Assembly (NCBI RefSeq): GCF_041549525.1
Contig: NZ_CP157456.1
Location: 434,001-498,000 of the forward strand
Origin: Paenarthrobacter aurescens
Lineage (GTDB): Bacteria > Actinomycetota > Actinomycetes > Actinomycetales > Micrococcaceae
DNA: 64,000 nucleotides
Reading direction: 5' to 3'
Under the pieces are notes generated by a model. It saw only the letters and a program-made list of their open reading frames with translations, was not told the origin of the DNA and did not search any database. Shown here one piece after another: positions 57,011 through 64,000 of this stretch (the stretch's first letter is position 1; each line of letters opens with the position of its first letter). The position numbers and the translations under genes were made by a program.

Positions 57011-58074
57011 TGGGGGCTGAAGGCGTAGAAGAAGAAGTCCTGTTTGAGCGTCGCGGCCACCTTGGCATCGTGACCCTCAACCGTCCGAAAGCAGTCAATG
57101 CGCTGAATCACGGGATGGTCCAAGCCATGCTGGGACAGCTCTCAGCCTGGGCTGACGACGACGCCGTTGCCACCGTTGTGCTGCGCGGTGCCGGCGACCG
57201 CGGGCTATGCGCCGGCGGTGACATTGTGGCCATTTATAAGGACATGCTGCACGGCGGCACGGAGACCGCGGAGTTCTGGGCTGACGAATACCGGCTCAAC
57301 GCGCTGATCTCCCACTACCCCAAACCGTACGTGGCGTTCATGGATGGACTTGTCCTCGGAGGCGGTGTGGGCGTTTCGGCGCACGGCTCCGTTCGCGTGG
57401 TCACCGAGCGGACGCGTACCGGCATGCCGGAAACCACCATTGGATTCGTCCCCGACGTCGGCGGCACCCTTCTGCTTTCACGCTCACCCGGGGAGGCGGG
57501 CACGCACGCAGCCCTGACCGGGGCTCACCTGTCCGGCGCGGACGCCTTGTTCCTGGGGCTCGCGGACCACTTCGTTCCGTCCCAAAGCCTGCCCGCACTG
57601 GCGGAAGCGCTGGAAAGCTCGACGGCGGAGGCCGCCGTCGGGCGCTTCGCCCAAGCCGCACCGGACTCGGCCCTGGCGGCGCAACTCGAGTGGATCGATG
57701 CCGCGTATGCGCGGGAGGACGCGGAGGAGATCGTCCGGAGCCTTCGCACCTTGGGCGACGAGGCAGCTGCTGCTGCCGACACCATCGAGGCCAAATCACC
57801 GACGTCGGTCAAGGTCACGTTGGAATCGTTGCGACGCGTCCGCGGGCTCTCCTTGGAGGAAGCGCTGGACCAGGAATACCGCGTGGGCCTGCGATGCCTG
57901 GCCGGGCCCGATTTCCGGGAGGGCATCCGCGCGCAAGTGGTGGACAAGGACCGCAACCCGCAATGGAAGCCGCCAAGTCTCGCCGAAGTCCGGGAGTCCG
58001 ACGTCGAGGGCTACTTTGCGCCGCTCGGCGAGCGGGAGCTGGGACTTTCAGCCGCTCCAGTCCAGTCGAACTAG
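57010..58074 (+). CDS. 3-hydroxyisobutyryl-CoA hydrolase
   Basis: 354 aa from the ATG at 57010, sharing a base with the mmsA stop. Crotonase-fold thioesterase that frees 3-hydroxyisobutyrate. Oxyanion motif RGLCAGGDIVAIYKDML, then MDGLVLGGGVGVSAHGSVRV and the HIBCH signature MPETTIGFVPDVGGTLLLSR. The C-terminal half (SPTSVKVTLESLRRVRGLSL, EYRVGLRCLAGPDFREGIRA) separates it from simple enoyl-CoA hydratases. Confidence 0.92.
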   Translation: MGAEGVEEEVLFERRGHLGIVTLNRPKAVNALNHGMVQAMLGQLSAWADDDAVATVVLRGAGDRGLCAGGDIVAIYKDMLHGGTETAEFWADEYRLNALISHYPKPYVAFMDGLVLGGGVGVSAHGSVRVVTERTRTGMPETTIGFVPDVGGTLLLSRSPGEAGTHAALTGAHLSGADALFLGLADHFVPSQSLPALAEALESSTAEAAVGRFAQAAPDSALAAQLEWIDAAYAREDAEEIVRSLRTLGDEAAAAADTIEAKSPTSVKVTLESLRRVRGLSLEEALDQEYRVGLRCLAGPDFREGIRAQVVDKDRNPQWKPPSLAEVRESDVEGYFAPLGERELGLSAAPVQSN

Positions 58075-58085
58075 AGGAGACGATC

Positions 58086-59006
58086 ATGACAGAGAATGCA
58101 GCAGCAACCGGCCTCATCGCTTTCCTTGGCCTGGGCCATATGGGTGGGCCCATGGCGGCCAACCTGATCAAAGCCGGGCATGATGTGATCGGCTACGATC
58201 CCGTGCCCGCAGCAGTTGAGGCCGCATTGGCTCACGGTATTCCCATGGCTTCCACGGCACACGAAGCTGCAGCGGAAGCGGCCGTGGTGCTGACCATGCT
58301 GCCCAGCGGCAAGCATGTTCTGGACGCATACCAAGGCGTGGATGGGCCGGGGCTGCTTTCCATCGCGAAGCCGAACACGCTGTTCCTGGACTGTTCCACC
58401 ATCAATGTGGACGAGGCCCGGGAGGCGGCAGCTCTGGCCGTGGCGGCGGGTCACCGATCCGTGGACGCTCCCGTGTCCGGTGGCGTGGTGGGAGCCGAAG
58501 CCGGCACCTTGACCTTCATGGTGGGTGCTTTGCCGGAGGACTTCGAGACGGTGAAGCCCGTTCTGGAGCTCATGGGCAAGAGGATCGTCCACTGCGGTGA
58601 TCACGGCGCAGGGCAAGCCGCCAAGGTTTGCAACAACATGATCCTGGGTGTGTCCATGATTGCCGTTGCCGAGGCTTTCGTGCTCGGCGAGAAGCTTGGG
58701 CTCACGCACCAGGCCTTGTTCGACGTTGCCTCCAACGCGTCGGGTCAGTGCTGGGCTCTGACCACTAATTGTCCTGTTCCGGGGCCGGTGCCCACCAGCC
58801 CCGCCAACCGCGACTATCTGCCGGGCTTTGCCGGTGCGTTGATGGCCAAGGATCTGCGTCTGGCCCTGAACGCGCTGGAAAGCACGGGGGTCGCTGCGGA
58901 AATGGGTCCCCTGGCTTCGCGCATCTACGACGCCTTTGCCGCCGGGGACGGGGCCGGAAGGGACTTCTCGGGGATCATCACGGAGATCCGCGATAAGTCC
59001 GTGTGA
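58086..59006 (+). CDS. mmsB: 3-hydroxyisobutyrate dehydrogenase
   Basis: 306 aa from the ATG at 58086 (AGAGGAGACG upstream). Oxidises 3-hydroxyisobutyrate to methylmalonate semialdehyde with NAD. Rossmann loop IAFLGLGHMGGPMAANLIKA, substrate loop VDAPVSGGVVGAEAGTLTFM and the catalytic Lys region GAGQAAKVCNNMILG. 11 bp after the hydrolase gene. Confidence 0.94.
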   Translation: MTENAAATGLIAFLGLGHMGGPMAANLIKAGHDVIGYDPVPAAVEAALAHGIPMASTAHEAAAEAAVVLTMLPSGKHVLDAYQGVDGPGLLSIAKPNTLFLDCSTINVDEAREAAALAVAAGHRSVDAPVSGGVVGAEAGTLTFMVGALPEDFETVKPVLELMGKRIVHCGDHGAGQAAKVCNNMILGVSMIAVAEAFVLGEKLGLTHQALFDVASNASGQCWALTTNCPVPGPVPTSPANRDYLPGFAGALMAKDLRLALNALESTGVAAEMGPLASRIYDAFAAGDGAGRDFSGIITEIRDKSV

Positions 59007-59051
59007 GAGGTTTGAACTGAACTTATGACCAGCGTTGCGGAGAGGGAGAGC

Positions 59052-59831
59052 ATGACGGAGCAGTACCAGAACATTGTGGTGGAGCGTCGGGGACGGGTTG
59101 GTTTGGTGACACTGAACCGGCCGGAGGCGCTGAATGCCTTGAACACTGCACTCATGAACGAGCTCGTGGACGCTGTGACCGCGATGGACACTGACCCGGA
59201 CGTTGGAGCCGTGGTGATCACGGGATCGGCCAAGGCGTTTGCTGCCGGCGCTGACATCAAGGAAATGTCCTCCAACAGCTACATGGACATGTACGCGGCG
59301 GACTGGTTCCGGCGTTGGGAGGACCTTACCCGCCTGCGCATCCCTGTTGTGGCTGCTGTGTCTGGTTTCGCCTTGGGAGGTGGCTGCGAGCTGGCCATGA
59401 TGGCGGACTTCATCATTGCGGGGGACAACGCCAAGTTTGGCCAGCCCGAGATCAACCTGGGAGTGATCCCCGGTATGGGCGGCTCCCAGCGGCTCACCCG
59501 GGCCGTGGGCAAAGCGAAAGCCATGGACATGGTCCTGACAGGCCGGTTCATGGATGCCGAAGAGGCCGAACGCTCCGGCCTGGTGTCCCGCGTTGTTCCT
59601 GCGGCCGAGGTGATCGAGGAAGCTCTCAAGGCCGCCGAAGTCATTGCCTCCAAATCCAAACCCGCCGCGATGGTGGCCAAGGAGGTCGTGAACGCAGCCT
59701 TCGAGATGGGCCTGTCACAGGGTGTGCTGTTTGAGCGCAGGGTGTTCCACTCGCTCTTTGCCACCGAGGACCAGAAGGAAGGCATGGCCGCGTTCAGCGA
59801 GAAGCGCCAGCCGGAGTTCAAACACAGGTAG
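59052..59831 (+). CDS. Enoyl-CoA hydratase
   Basis: 259 aa from the ATG at 59052 (GGAGAGGGAGAGC upstream); ATG 59025 adds nine residues. Crotonase with both catalytic Glu residues, in [16 protein letters not shown] and [19 protein letters not shown]. Hydrates methacrylyl-CoA in the valine pathway, so the four genes cover methacrylyl-CoA to propionyl-CoA. An acyl-CoA dehydrogenase is not in the window. MEMGLSQG-type helix ([20 protein letters not shown]) near the end is standard. Confidence 0.93.
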   Translation: MTEQYQNIVVERRGRVGLVTLNRPEALNALNTALMNELVDAVTAMDTDPDVGAVVITGSAKAFAAGADIKEMSSNSYMDMYAADWFRRWEDLTRLRIPVVAAVSGFALGGGCELAMMADFIIAGDNAKFGQPEINLGVIPGMGGSQRLTRAVGKAKAMDMVLTGRFMDAEEAERSGLVSRVVPAAEVIEEALKAAEVIASKSKPAAMVAKEVVNAAFEMGLSQGVLFERRVFHSLFATEDQKEGMAAFSEKRQPEFKHR

Positions 59832-59996
59832 CTTTCGGTATTGCAGCACTGGTGTCTACGGCAGCGGTCTCAATACTTCATTGTCACGGGCTCCGTGCCG
59901 GGAGGAGACTTGAGGTGACGGCATCCCATCTCGTGCCGGCTGCGGAGCCACCCGGCTGCGGGGCCTCGCAGCACCCTGTAGCGGCTTGGTGGATCG

Positions 59997-60785
59997 ATGA
60001 GCTCCATGAGACCCCTCGAACTGGCCGCTCAGCGTTCGCGCCATCTCTGGCCCTTGGTGACTATCGCACTGATTGGATGTCTCGGAGGGTGCGAGTATGA
60101 ATCCAACGACGTTCCCCTCCCGCCCGCCAGTTCTCCGGTTTCGGAGGCTCACACGGTCCCAACGCTGCCGGAGAGTCGCGACAGCCGCACGGTCTCATCG
60201 CTGCCCGAGAGTGGCGATATCGACGCCGGCACATACCTGGTCCCCGTCGCCGGCCACAAGGAGCCTTTCGAGATCACCGTCCCAGGCGGCTGGTTTGCGC
60301 TCGACGGCAATAGCCTGGCCAAGGATGACCCGGCCCACCCGGCTGAATGGGCCGTCTACCTGACTCTTGGATCCCCGGACTATGTGTCGAAGGACGCATG
60401 CAACTGGAGAGGCGCCCTTGCCGATGTCGGTCCTGCGGACTGGGCCTTCATCAGGGCTATGGCGGCGCAATCGTCAACGGCAAGCACTCCTCCCGTCAAG
60501 GTCATGGTGGGCGATTACCCCGGCTTCGAGTTCCACCACTCCGTCGAGGGCGACGTGGACGTCAACGCCTGCGACGGCGGCCAGTTATGCATCCATGCTC
60601 GACATACTCAGGGCTGCTCACGCTTGTACTCAACTCAGAATGAACACGAGACTTACCGGGTGGTCGACCTGAACGGCAAGCGGGCTTTCGTCGCGGTGGG
60701 CTATATCGACGCATCAATCAATCCGGAGCTGATGAGAGAGGCACACGCCGTCTTCGACTCGATGAGGTTCGGGTCCGCCAAATGA
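59997..60785 (+). CDS. Hypothetical lipoprotein
   Basis: 262 aa. A lipoprotein signal (LVTIALIGCLGGC, Cys at about residue 32) is followed by a Ser/Pro linker with an imperfect repeat (LPESRDSRTVSSLPESGD). A globular domain contains GTYLVPVAGHKEPFEITVPGGW, NWRGALADVGPADW and ACDGGQLCIHARHTQGCSRLY, with four Cys that could form disulfides. No family recognised. Start 59997 or 60006 is uncertain. 165 bp of apparently empty DNA precede it. Confidence 0.65.
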   Translation: MSSMRPLELAAQRSRHLWPLVTIALIGCLGGCEYESNDVPLPPASSPVSEAHTVPTLPESRDSRTVSSLPESGDIDAGTYLVPVAGHKEPFEITVPGGWFALDGNSLAKDDPAHPAEWAVYLTLGSPDYVSKDACNWRGALADVGPADWAFIRAMAAQSSTASTPPVKVMVGDYPGFEFHHSVEGDVDVNACDGGQLCIHARHTQGCSRLYSTQNEHETYRVVDLNGKRAFVAVGYIDASINPELMREAHAVFDSMRFGSAK

Positions 60786-61123
60786 CCAGCTGGTGCGTAC
60801 CAGTTTCGTCCAGTCAGACACGTGGGGTTTTTCGCGTCACGTTTTCGACCAGTCACCACTTAGCTAATGAACAACCCGCAACCGCTAGTCCGCGTAACTA
60901 GAAGGCCCGTAACGCGACGATGAGGAAATCAATGGCTGCGCAATTCTGCGATAACGATGACTGCCCGGATATTTGGCACTGGTTGGACCTGCACTGTACG
61001 GACGTACCGACCACGCCCGAAAGTTGCCGGGATACCCCCGAGGAGGAAGCCCGGGAAGGGCTTGTGGGCTCATTCTTCGCGGCGTAGGATCCTGCGGGCC
61101 ATCACCGGATCGAGGAGTAGCCC
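60786..61123. other. 338-bp region with one possible short gene
   Basis: Nothing recognisable apart from the short open frame at 60920-61087. The left part is less GC-rich than the surroundings and contains CCAGTTTCGTCCAGTCAG-type sequence without clear structure. GAGGAG before 61124 serves the RibD-like gene. Confidence 0.5.
60920..61087 (+). CDS. Possible short Cys-rich protein, 55 aa
   Basis: ATG at 60920, or 60932 with GAGG upstream, to TAG at 61087. Contains FCDNDDCPDIWHWLDLHC and a fourth Cys (PESCRD), then an acidic stretch EEEAREGLVG. Third positions are moderately GC-rich. The four Cys and Trp-His pattern could bind metal. It overlaps an open frame on the other strand, so it may not be real. 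Confidence 0.3.
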   Translation: MRKSMAAQFCDNDDCPDIWHWLDLHCTDVPTTPESCRDTPEEEAREGLVGSFFAA

Positions 61124-61702
61124 ATGGGACAGCTGATCGTCCAGGATTTTGTTACTGCCGACGGATACGCCGCCGACACCAATAACGAGTTCAAGGCCTA
61201 CGAACTCTTGGAAGGGGGTACGGCCGAGTTTGACCGTGCCCAGCTTGAGTGGCTCGGCAGTGTTGAAGCCATGGTTTTGGGCGCCAACACCTACAGCTAT
61301 TTCGTTGAATTTTGGCCCACGCCTGCATCCGACGGCGAGATCATTGCTCCTGCACTCAACGGCCTTCGACGTCACGTTTTTTCACGCCACCTAGAGGAGG
61401 CCCCCTGGGGTGACTTCCCGCCGTCGACCGTTGAATCCGGCGACGCGATTCAGGCGATCCGTCGCATCAAGCGCGAGTCCACCAAAGACATCGTGCTGTG
61501 GGGCAGCCTGTCCCTCGGCCAGACGTTCTTCGCCGCCGGAGAAGTGGATGCCGTGCGGCTGGTAGTGATGCCGGTGGGCCAGGGCTCAGGCAGGGGCGTG
61601 TTTCCGGCGGGACATGACCCTGCCCTGTTGAAGCTTGAGGACGTGAAAAGCTACGACCAAGGCCTTGTGGAGCTGAGCTACTCAGTCCGGAAACGGCCCT
61701 AA
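61124..61702 (+). CDS. RibD C-terminal/dihydrofolate reductase-like protein
   Basis: 192 aa, ATG with GGAGTAG upstream. The DHFR-like fold of the RibD C-terminal family: GQLIVQDFVTADGYAADTNN at the start, MVLGANTYSYFVEFWP, and DIVLWGSLSLGQTFFAAGEVD followed by LVVMPVGQGSGRGVF. Likely an NADPH-dependent reductase of unknown substrate. It converges on tenA with a 4-bp overlap. Confidence 0.85.
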   Translation: MGQLIVQDFVTADGYAADTNNEFKAYELLEGGTAEFDRAQLEWLGSVEAMVLGANTYSYFVEFWPTPASDGEIIAPALNGLRRHVFSRHLEEAPWGDFPPSTVESGDAIQAIRRIKRESTKDIVLWGSLSLGQTFFAAGEVDAVRLVVMPVGQGSGRGVFPAGHDPALLKLEDVKSYDQGLVELSYSVRKRP

Positions 61703-62364
61703 ACCGAAGCGTCCGCGGGCACCAGCGCAGCGTCAAAGAACGCGCGCTCCAGCCGCACGGCCTCCGCGAAGGTCGCCGCAACGCCCTGTCGTTCCGCACC
61801 GTCAACAGGCTCGACGGCGTCGAATTCGTCGCGTAGCCACGTCACCCACGCGTTGTATTCGGGGTTGTTGTGGAGGCGGATCCATTCGGCGTGCTTCGCG
61901 TGGACGGGCCATTGTGTGGGGTCGCCGGCGCGGGCAGCCCAGTCTCCGTAGAGCCACTCGGCAACCAACAGCACGGCCAGGACCTCCGGGTAGGACCGGG
62001 TGGCGAGGGCGCTGCGCATCAGGTTATCGAAGTCCCGGGTGGCGGATCCCAGCGCGGGCGCTGTTCGATCCGCCTCGGGAACGTCGAGTTCGTTGAAGCA
62101 GTCCTGGAAGTAGGTATTCTCGTCCGAAGCGAAGGCCCCCAGAACCCCGGCAAACACCAGACGCGAAGGCAGCGAAGGTGCCGATGCCACCGCTTGGCCC
62201 AGCAGGGCTGTGAAGGCATCGCAGAACTGGTAATCCTGCACGAGGTAGCGGCGCAGGTTCTCATCGGAGAGAGAACCATCCAGCAGTTGGTCAACGAACG
62301 AATGGTTGACGGCGGCATCCCAGTCCTCGGCGTACTGGTTCCTGAGTTCATTGGCAAAGCCCAC
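61699..62364 (-). CDS. tenA: TenA-family protein (thiamin salvage), Cys-less type
   Basis: 221 aa, GTG start with AGGAGG 7 bases upstream. Helical TenA fold: YLVQDYQFCDAFTALLGQAV (about residues 40-59), ASDENTYFQDCF and AVLLVAEWLYGDWAARAGDP. In the TenA_C group the last segment has a catalytic Cys (PCxWLY); here the position is AE, so this belongs to the TenA_E group, which acts on aminopyrimidine breakdown products. No other thiamin genes are near. Confidence 0.85.
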   Translation of the reverse strand: MGFANELRNQYAEDWDAAVNHSFVDQLLDGSLSDENLRRYLVQDYQFCDAFTALLGQAVASAPSLPSRLVFAGVLGAFASDENTYFQDCFNELDVPEADRTAPALGSATRDFDNLMRSALATRSYPEVLAVLLVAEWLYGDWAARAGDPTQWPVHAKHAEWIRLHNNPEYNAWVTWLRDEFDAVEPVDGAERQGVAATFAEAVRLERAFFDAALVPADASV

Positions 62365-62471
62365 GGTGTTTCCTCCTGAGGTGTCAGCATTCGGAGCCTA
62401 GCAGTGGACTCCGACAGGCAGGCGCTCGTTACGCTATGGTGCCGGTCCCGGCGCCAGCGTAGGCTCTGGCC

Positions 62472-63341
62472 ATGACGAACGCGTCGAACACTATCGTGGT
62501 TGGCTTTGACGGATCCGAAGAAGCACACCGCGCCGTCCAATGGGCCGCAAAGCACGCGATCCTGCGGAACTGTTCCCTCCACGTTGTGCATTGTTCCTTG
62601 TGGGTCCTGTTGTCCCACAACAGGGGCCCCGTTCCTGGAGTTGCTGACAGCGGCTTGGAACGGGCCGCCCAAAAAGTCCTCGAAGAGGGGGTGGTACTCG
62701 CCAAGGAGACCGTCCCCGACCTTGAAGTCCACAGTACCTTGCTCCACGGAATGCCCCGCGACCATCTGGCCCACGTTTCGGCCGGTGCCCAGATGTTGGT
62801 GCTGGGAAGCCGGGGTCTTGGCGGATTCATGGGCTTGCTGGTGGGGTCCGTGAGTTTGGAGATGGCAGCAACAGCAGAATGCCCGGTGGCAGTGATTCGG
62901 GCCGATGACCACCCGGAGGGTCCAGTGCTGCTGGCCGTTGATGACTCGGGATCACCGGCAGCCCTTGACGATGCTTGCCTTTTCGCAGCCGCAACGGGTG
63001 CCGAGCTCAGGATCGTTCATGTCCTGCACGAACCCGAAGGCTACCGGCGTTTGCGCGAGCCGGTGGAATCATATCCGGACGCTGAAGCGATGCTTGATGC
63101 AGTGCTGAGCCGGGCCCGCCACAAAGCCCCCGGGATCACGGTGAGCGGAGAGCTGCTGGTGGATGCTTCGTTCTCCCGTGCCGTAGTCAAGGCTTCACAA
63201 GCGGCACGCATCACGGTGGTGGGAACCAAGGGACATGGACTGATAAAGGGCACCATAGGCTCCACGGCACATGCTGTGCTCCACCATGCGCACAGTCCTG
63301 TGTTGGTTTCCCGTCGCACGGCCACATCCAAGGTCATGTAG
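62472..63341 (+). CDS. Tandem universal stress protein
   Basis: 289 aa with two Usp domains. Domain 1 starts TIVVGFDGSEEAHRAVQWAA and has the ATP-binding signature GSRGLGGFMGLLVGSVS (about residue 116). Domain 2 starts VLLAVDDSGSPAALDDACLF and has GTKGHGLIKGTIGSTAHAVL (about 256). The G-x2-G-x9-G-S pattern implies nucleotide binding. Cytoplasmic stress or persistence role is known for the family. Confidence 0.93.
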   Translation: MTNASNTIVVGFDGSEEAHRAVQWAAKHAILRNCSLHVVHCSLWVLLSHNRGPVPGVADSGLERAAQKVLEEGVVLAKETVPDLEVHSTLLHGMPRDHLAHVSAGAQMLVLGSRGLGGFMGLLVGSVSLEMAATAECPVAVIRADDHPEGPVLLAVDDSGSPAALDDACLFAAATGAELRIVHVLHEPEGYRRLREPVESYPDAEAMLDAVLSRARHKAPGITVSGELLVDASFSRAVVKASQAARITVVGTKGHGLIKGTIGSTAHAVLHHAHSPVLVSRRTATSKVM

Positions 63342-63430
63342 GCGGGCTTTCCGCGAGAGGACGGGACTATCCTTTCGGAGGCCCTCACAGGGACTCCCTC
63401 CGGCAATGAACCGGATCTATGGTGGAGGGC

Positions 63431-64000
63431 ATGGATAATCGGGCGGAAGTACGCGAATTTCTGATCTCCCGTCGTGCCCATGTGGCCCCTGAGCAAGTGG
63501 GGCTGCCTACGGGATCCAACCGGCGGGTCAAGGGGCTGCGCCGAAGCGAAGTGGCCACTCTTGCCGGGTTGAGCGTTGAGTACTACACGCGACTGGAACG
63601 CGGCGCCATCAGTGGCGCCTCCCCGCAAGTCCTTGAGAGCATTGCCCGCGCGCTGAACCTGGATGACGCTGAGCGCGCCCACTTGTTCGATCTCGCGCAC
63701 GCCGCCAGTCCAATTGCCAGACCACCGCGGCGCCGGAACTCGAAATCCTATGTTCCCCACCAGAGCCTGCAGTGGGCGCTGGACGCTGTCACGGCCGGAC
63801 CCGCGTTTGTCCGGAACGGCCGGATGGATCTGCTGGCCGTGAACCCCTTGGCGAGGGCGTTCTATATGGACTGCTATGACATGCCGGGCCAAGCGCCCAA
63901 CATCGCCAGATTCACGTTCCTGGACCAACGCGCGTATGAGTTCTACCCGGACTGGGACGCTTTTGCGGAGGTCACTGTTTCCATTCTTCGCACGGAGGCC
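63431..64000 (+). CDS. MmyB-type XRE regulator, truncated by the window edge
   Basis: At least 190 aa, running off the right end. ATG 63431 with GTGGAGG just before it; ATG 63419 is in frame. The helix-turn-helix is RRVKGLRRSEVATLAGLSVE with YYTRLERG (about residues 32-60). A C-terminal MmyB-like ligand-binding domain begins SLQWALDAVTAGPAFVRNGR and MDLLAVNPLARAFY. Such regulators usually repress an adjacent oxidoreductase gene. Not annotated further because the rest is missing. Confidence 0.85.
   Translation, partial: MDNRAEVREFLISRRAHVAPEQVGLPTGSNRRVKGLRRSEVATLAGLSVEYYTRLERGAISGASPQVLESIARALNLDDAERAHLFDLAHAASPIARPPRRRNSKSYVPHQSLQWALDAVTAGPAFVRNGRMDLLAVNPLARAFYMDCYDMPGQAPNIARFTFLDQRAYEFYPDWDAFAEVTVSILRTEA

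Noticed and set aside
59832..59996. Short plus-strand frame at 59852-60100 as a gene
   Set aside because: It has no ribosome site, runs into the lipoprotein gene and its translation shows no recognisable pattern.

Overview
The window is high-GC DNA read almost entirely as tightly packed genes with GC-rich third positions, GTG/TTG starts and actinobacterial families (DUF6318, DUF6286, class F sortase, RskA-type anti-sigma). The dimethylglycine oxidase is 830 aa and, as far as I remember the protein, looks nearly identical to the Arthrobacter globiformis enzyme. The source is therefore most likely a soil Arthrobacter sensu lato (for example Paenarthrobacter or Pseudarthrobacter), chromosomal. 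I saw no rRNA, tRNA, CRISPR array, transposase or phage block.

Layout. 1-6.3 kb: a fructosamine (Amadori product) locus with FrlD-like kinase, LacI regulator, sugar ABC importer without ATPase and FrlC-like epimerase. 6.3-8.0 kb: two secreted proteins (PKD-like; DUF6318 lipoprotein). 8.2-10.4 kb: a five-gene Asp23/Gls24 envelope-stress operon. 10.6-13.6 kb: DUF4397 protein, class F sortase, ECF sigma factor and RskA-like anti-sigma factor. 13.7-14.9 kb: AlkD-like protein and an XRE regulator. 15.1-19.6 kb: a second sugar ABC importer (alpha-glucoside type) with its LacI regulator. 19.6-25.5 kb: hypothetical protein, exonuclease III, HdeD-like protein, a NarL-type two-component system divergent from a secreted HbpS/GlcG protein, and an ankyrin lipoprotein. 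25.5-29.1 kb: thiolase plus 3-oxoacid CoA-transferase, divergent from an IclR regulator. 29.1-30.7 kb: acetyltransferase and fasciclin lipoprotein.

30.8-50.5 kb is the most coherent block: a pathway from glycine betaine to CO2. BCCT uptake, Rieske glycine-betaine monooxygenase (GbcAB), dimethylglycine oxidase, formaldehyde dehydrogenase, PurU, FolD, cyclodeaminase/cyclohydrolase, a molybdopterin formate-dehydrogenase-like enzyme and MoeA lie together with GntR, IclR and LysR regulators and PdxS. This FolD has Ile in place of the catalytic Lys of the cyclohydrolase site, and the neighbouring FchA-like gene could supply that missing step. A rare AT-rich motif, TRATATATYA, occurs upstream of the BCCT gene, in the purU/gntR divergent region and upstream of pdxS, which suggests one GntR regulon.

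50.5-64 kb: glycogen-debranching-type enzyme, an orphan winged-helix-like protein, photolyase, a valine catabolism operon (MmsA, HIBCH, MmsB, enoyl-CoA hydratase), a hypothetical lipoprotein, a RibD-like reductase, Cys-less TenA, a tandem universal stress protein and a truncated MmyB-type regulator at the right edge.

A distant link inside the window: the fasciclin lipoprotein gene at 30 kb carries CCATCC-N15-CCGAAT upstream, which matches the SigK promoter consensus known from mycobacteria, and the DUF4397 gene beside the sigK/rskA-like pair has a similarly spaced, weaker match. All functions are inferred from reading the sequence; no database search was run.
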